From the NCBI RefSeq assembly GCF_032884065.1, contig NC_088873.1, forward strand, positions 5,719,011 through 5,783,010: 64,000 nt of DNA, in the 5' to 3' direction. This document shows positions 61,084-64,000 of the stretch, piece after piece (the first letter of the stretch is position 1; every line of letters begins with the position of its first letter). This DNA comes from Artemia franciscana (Eukaryota > Arthropoda > Branchiopoda > Anostraca > Artemiidae). Position numbers and translations under genes: made by a program. The notes below the pieces were generated by a model. It worked only from the letters and a program-made list of their open reading frames with translations. It searched no databases and was not told where the DNA came from.

Positions 61084-62790
61084 TTTTAACAAGCAATTAC
61101 AACAATATAAATACCTTTAAAAGGAACACTAAAAGTTTGAAGTTTAGTAGAAATCTTTATGAGCAATTGGGCTTGTATTAATAATAAAAAATCTTTGAAA
61201 AGAAACAGTGTAAAATTCATTAAATTGCATAAAGAGCAAAAACTGGTGGTTGCAAAAATATTCTTATACATTTTAACAAAGAATTATAATAATTCAAAAA
61301 CCTTGAAAAAGAAAACCAAAAGTTTGAAGCTTAGTAGATATAGTTGTTAGAAATTGTACTTGCTTTCTAGATAAGTAAAGATTATGAGAAAATCCGTTGG
61401 TTTTTGACAATAACATTATGTAGTAAAAACTTCAATGACGTTATGAAACTTGTCACACTTATGTGAAAAAATTGAAGATTTTCATGTATTGAGAAGTTTA
61501 TATGAAATTGCTTAAAGACGAAAAAACTGGTAACTGCAAAAATATTCAAATAACAAATTCAAATGTACAACAATTCAAATGCCTTGAAAAAAGCAATAGT
61601 TTGAAGCTTATTTGAAATAATTGTTCGAAAAATATCATAACCGAATTTCTTTTCTTTAAGTATAAGTATAAGCAATGTCTTTTTATGACATTAAAAAAAT
61701 TTGAAAATTTTTTAAGTTAAATTCAGAATCGCTAAGTCTAAAATGTAAACTGTAAAAATATTTACACTGCCTGAGCAATAATTTTAATATTTTAATTCGA
61801 AATTTAAACAATTTCCGAAAATTGTAAAATTAGTTTTATTTTTTGTTAGATAAAGTCCACTCGCTACATGATTAAGCTTACAGGTTTGAACCCAACCAAT
61901 TATATAATATCAGCAGGAAAGCACAAAAAATTAAAATTTGCAATTACTACAAATGAAGATTCAATATTTTGACATGGGAATGCAAAAGTTCAAAAACCTT
62001 AAAAAAGAACACCAAAAGTTCCAAGCTTAGCATATATCGTTGCTTCAATAATCCAATATCTTTCAACACAATTCAGTCTTAGGTTTCATTAAATTACGTA
62101 ACGAGCAAAAAACTGGCAATTGCAAAAATATTTATATATTTTTTAACTAGGGATAACAACAATTTAAAAAACCTTGAAAAATAAAACCATCTTAGTAGAA
62201 ATGTTTTTTACAAACAGAGCTTGCTTTAATAATAAAAATCTTTGAGAAGAAACAGTATGAAAAGACATTAAATTTCGTAAAGAGCGAAAACTGGTAAATG
62301 TGTAAGTATTTTTTTTTTTTTTATTTTAACAAGGAATTATAATAGCTCAAAAACCTTAAAACAGAAAACCAAAAGTTTGAAGCTTAGTAGATATTGTTCT
62401 TAGAAATCAGACTTGCTGTAATAATCAAATATCTTTGGAAGGACTAAGTATTCAGATAACTTAAGAAGTACTAAACAGAAAATTGTCTGCGGTTAGAAGA
62501 CAAGCGAAAATGAGAATATGTATGTAGAAGCCTGCTGTTGTCAAATGCCGGGGTCCGGTGGTGAACCCAACGGACTCCCGATACAATAAATCTTAGTACA
62601 AATAATTACTTCAGTAACCAAACATCTTTGAACAGAACAGTCTAAAAAGTATTTAATTACGTGAAGAGCAAAAAACTGGCAATTGCATAAATATTTATAT
62701 ATATTTTAACACAGGATTACAACAATTCAAAAACCTTTCAAAAGAAAACCAAAGGTTTAAAGCGTTATAGAATTGTTGAAGCTTAGTAGA
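61084..62790. repeat. Degenerate interspersed repeat array in AREL1 5' flank or intron
   Basis: A unit containing GAGCAAAAACTGG-AATTGCAAAAATATT, then TTTTAACAAGGAATTA-AA-AATTCAAAAACCTTGAAAA, then CAAAAGTTTGAAGCTTAGTAG recurs at about 61084, 61271, 61520, 62110, 62324 and 62690, unevenly spaced. The piece at 61725-61860 matches the 250-bp units near the ankyrin genes. Confidence 0.65.
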
Positions 62791-62824
62791 ACTCTATACA
62801 CAAAAGTGTTTTGTTGATGTCTAG

Positions 62825-64000
62825 AACGTCTGAAAGATCAAACTATAATGTTACAAAAGTTGGTAGAATCAGAGAGAGTTCAGTTCACGTGGAATGACTC
62901 CCATCCTGTTGGAAATTCACGAAAGTTGGCAGAATCAGCAAGAGTTCAGTTCACGTGGAATGACCCCCATCCTGTTGGAAATTCCATGAAGTTTTATGTT
63001 AAATTGTATCAGAGAGGAAAGCCGTATCTAATACATCATGTGGATGTTGTCAGTTTTCAGGTTGAGGTGACCTGTGGTGATACGCCAATCGATGTTGACG
63101 TTGATGTTTCGAAAGAAAATTTGCAAAAGTCAAACGTCATTTCTTTATGTTTTACAGCCAAAAGAGCGGGTTTTTATGATATTAGTATAATGATATCAAA
63201 CAAACCTGTATCTGGTTCTCCATTTTCGAAAACTTTCCTGACAGGTCCACCGGATCCAGAAAAAACATCAGTTTTTCAGAAGTTGTCCACTATAGTAACT
63301 AGCAATAAAGTTCAAACACAGGTTGCATTGGACCTATTTGACGAATTTGAAAATCGCTGTTTCGTTGATAGTTTATGTCTCGATGGTTTTGAAATGACAG
63401 TAACCGAGCTGGCTAGAGATTGTAAGCCTGAAGTTGTTCAAGTTTGTGCTTCAGTAGAACGCAACACTTTGTTCTTTAGTAAGATTTTTGCTACTGGAAT
63501 ATATGTAGTGTGTGTAACGTTGAAAGGAAGGTTAATTAGTGGAGGCAAATTCAAAGTTATTTCTTTATCAGCATCTGAGTTTGAGGAAGTCTCTCAATGT
63601 GTTGGCCAGAAGAAAAGTGAAGATTATGAATCCTATATTACTTGTGTTGGCTTGACAGAATATAGTAATCCAAAGAAGGTCTTTGCGTATATTTCCTCGA
63701 AAAAGCTTGTTCTTCATGAATTCAAACAAGGACTACTTCCTGTGAGATTTAGAACTTTCCGAGTCTTCCCTGTCACCACATTTGATTATATTGGCATGAA
63801 TGACAAGCTTGGCTTTCCAGCGGTTACCTTTACAGATGACAATCAAGCCAGTGTGACTTTTGCATCGAAGGATGCAATGAAAATTTTGTCTATATTTGCA
63901 ATGCATTATTCAAAAAATATTGGTGGTTCAGAGACATTTGTCGACAAGAAGCACTTCTTCTATTATGCTATGAGGCAGTATCACAATATTTCGTCTTTAG
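62825..64000 (+). CDS. AREL1: AREL1, large internal exon (runs off window)
   Basis: Open for 394 codons from 62818 to the window end in one frame. It matches AREL1 (apoptosis-resistant E3 ubiquitin ligase 1), which has a filamin-type domain and a C-terminal HECT domain, ubiquitinates IAP antagonists and so restrains apoptosis. Landmarks: TWNDPHPVGNSMKFYVKL, the start of the filamin domain; AKRAGFYDISIMI, SGSPFSKTF, GPPDPEKT; KKVFAYISSKKLVLHEF, RFRTFRVFPVTTFDYIG; and KNIGGSETFVDKKHFF just before the HECT domain, which lies beyond the window. The upstream exon encoding the N-terminal membrane segment is not seen. TTGTTGATGTCTAG (ending 62824) is the likely acceptor; TGA at 62815-62817 closes the frame. 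A 66-bp in-frame tandem duplication lies at 62857-62988. Confidence 0.92.
62857..62988 (+). repeat. AREL1: 66-bp in-frame tandem duplication within AREL1
   Basis: Units 62857-62922 and 62923-62988 encode KLVESERVQFTWNDSHPVG and KLAESARVQFTWNDPHPVG plus three residues each. The second unit continues into the conserved filamin domain. They differ at a few positions, so the duplication is not brand new. Confidence 0.9.

Overview
The window looks like animal nuclear DNA, probably arthropod and possibly a branchiopod crustacean. The phylum is an inference from intron-bearing metazoan genes (AREL1, VPS26, a caspase) and an arthropod-like load of Helitrons, CR1- and R1-like LINEs and tRNA-derived SINEs. 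Some non-coding repeats remind me of brine-shrimp sequence, but that is only a recollection. There are no bacterial operons, Shine-Dalgarno sites or CRISPR arrays. The DNA is AT-rich and broken up by long (TA)n arrays.

Layout. Positions 1-7030 hold degenerate LINE pieces, a foldback repeat, and SINEs of a tRNA-Gly-like and a second tRNA-like family. Positions 7033-28668 form a large inverted repeat: two arms of about 5.2 kb (7033-12239 and 23488-28668) around an 11 kb centre. Each arm carries an open ankyrin-repeat reading frame of about 580 codons joined tail-to-tail to a Helitron remnant, so the protein C-terminus is read from antisense Helitron DNA. The centre holds two head-to-tail copies of a composite unit of about 4.55 kb (SINE, CR1-like LINE, conserved non-coding block, one VPS26 exon, a 58-bp exon-like piece) and a CR1-like LINE with a PHD-type ORF1.

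Positions 28669-39450 contain tandem units of about 250 bp, a nearly full-length but broken R1-like LINE (30812-35081), and a 2-kb non-autonomous element ending in a hairpin with arms of about 240 bp. Positions 39455-50750 hold a third copy of the composite unit (its VPS26 exon has a 59-bp deletion) and a second copy of its 3' part. Between them lies about 2.8 kb with no recognisable gene.

Positions 51031-51648 encode a caspase-like catalytic domain. It is followed by a complete short Helitron (52324-53181) carrying its own ORF, an orphan Helitron 3' end, and three (TA)n arrays. Positions 53700-60300, mostly minus strand, hold an R2-like LINE fragment, a decayed piece of the 18S rRNA 3' domain, and a long decayed LINE. 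From about 62825 to the window edge is a large exon of AREL1, an E3 ubiquitin ligase; it is the best-supported host gene here and has an in-frame 66-bp tandem duplication.

No pathway links these genes visibly. The region reads as a host locus built up by repeated segmental duplication of transposon-rich blocks that have carried along, and in places joined, host exons.
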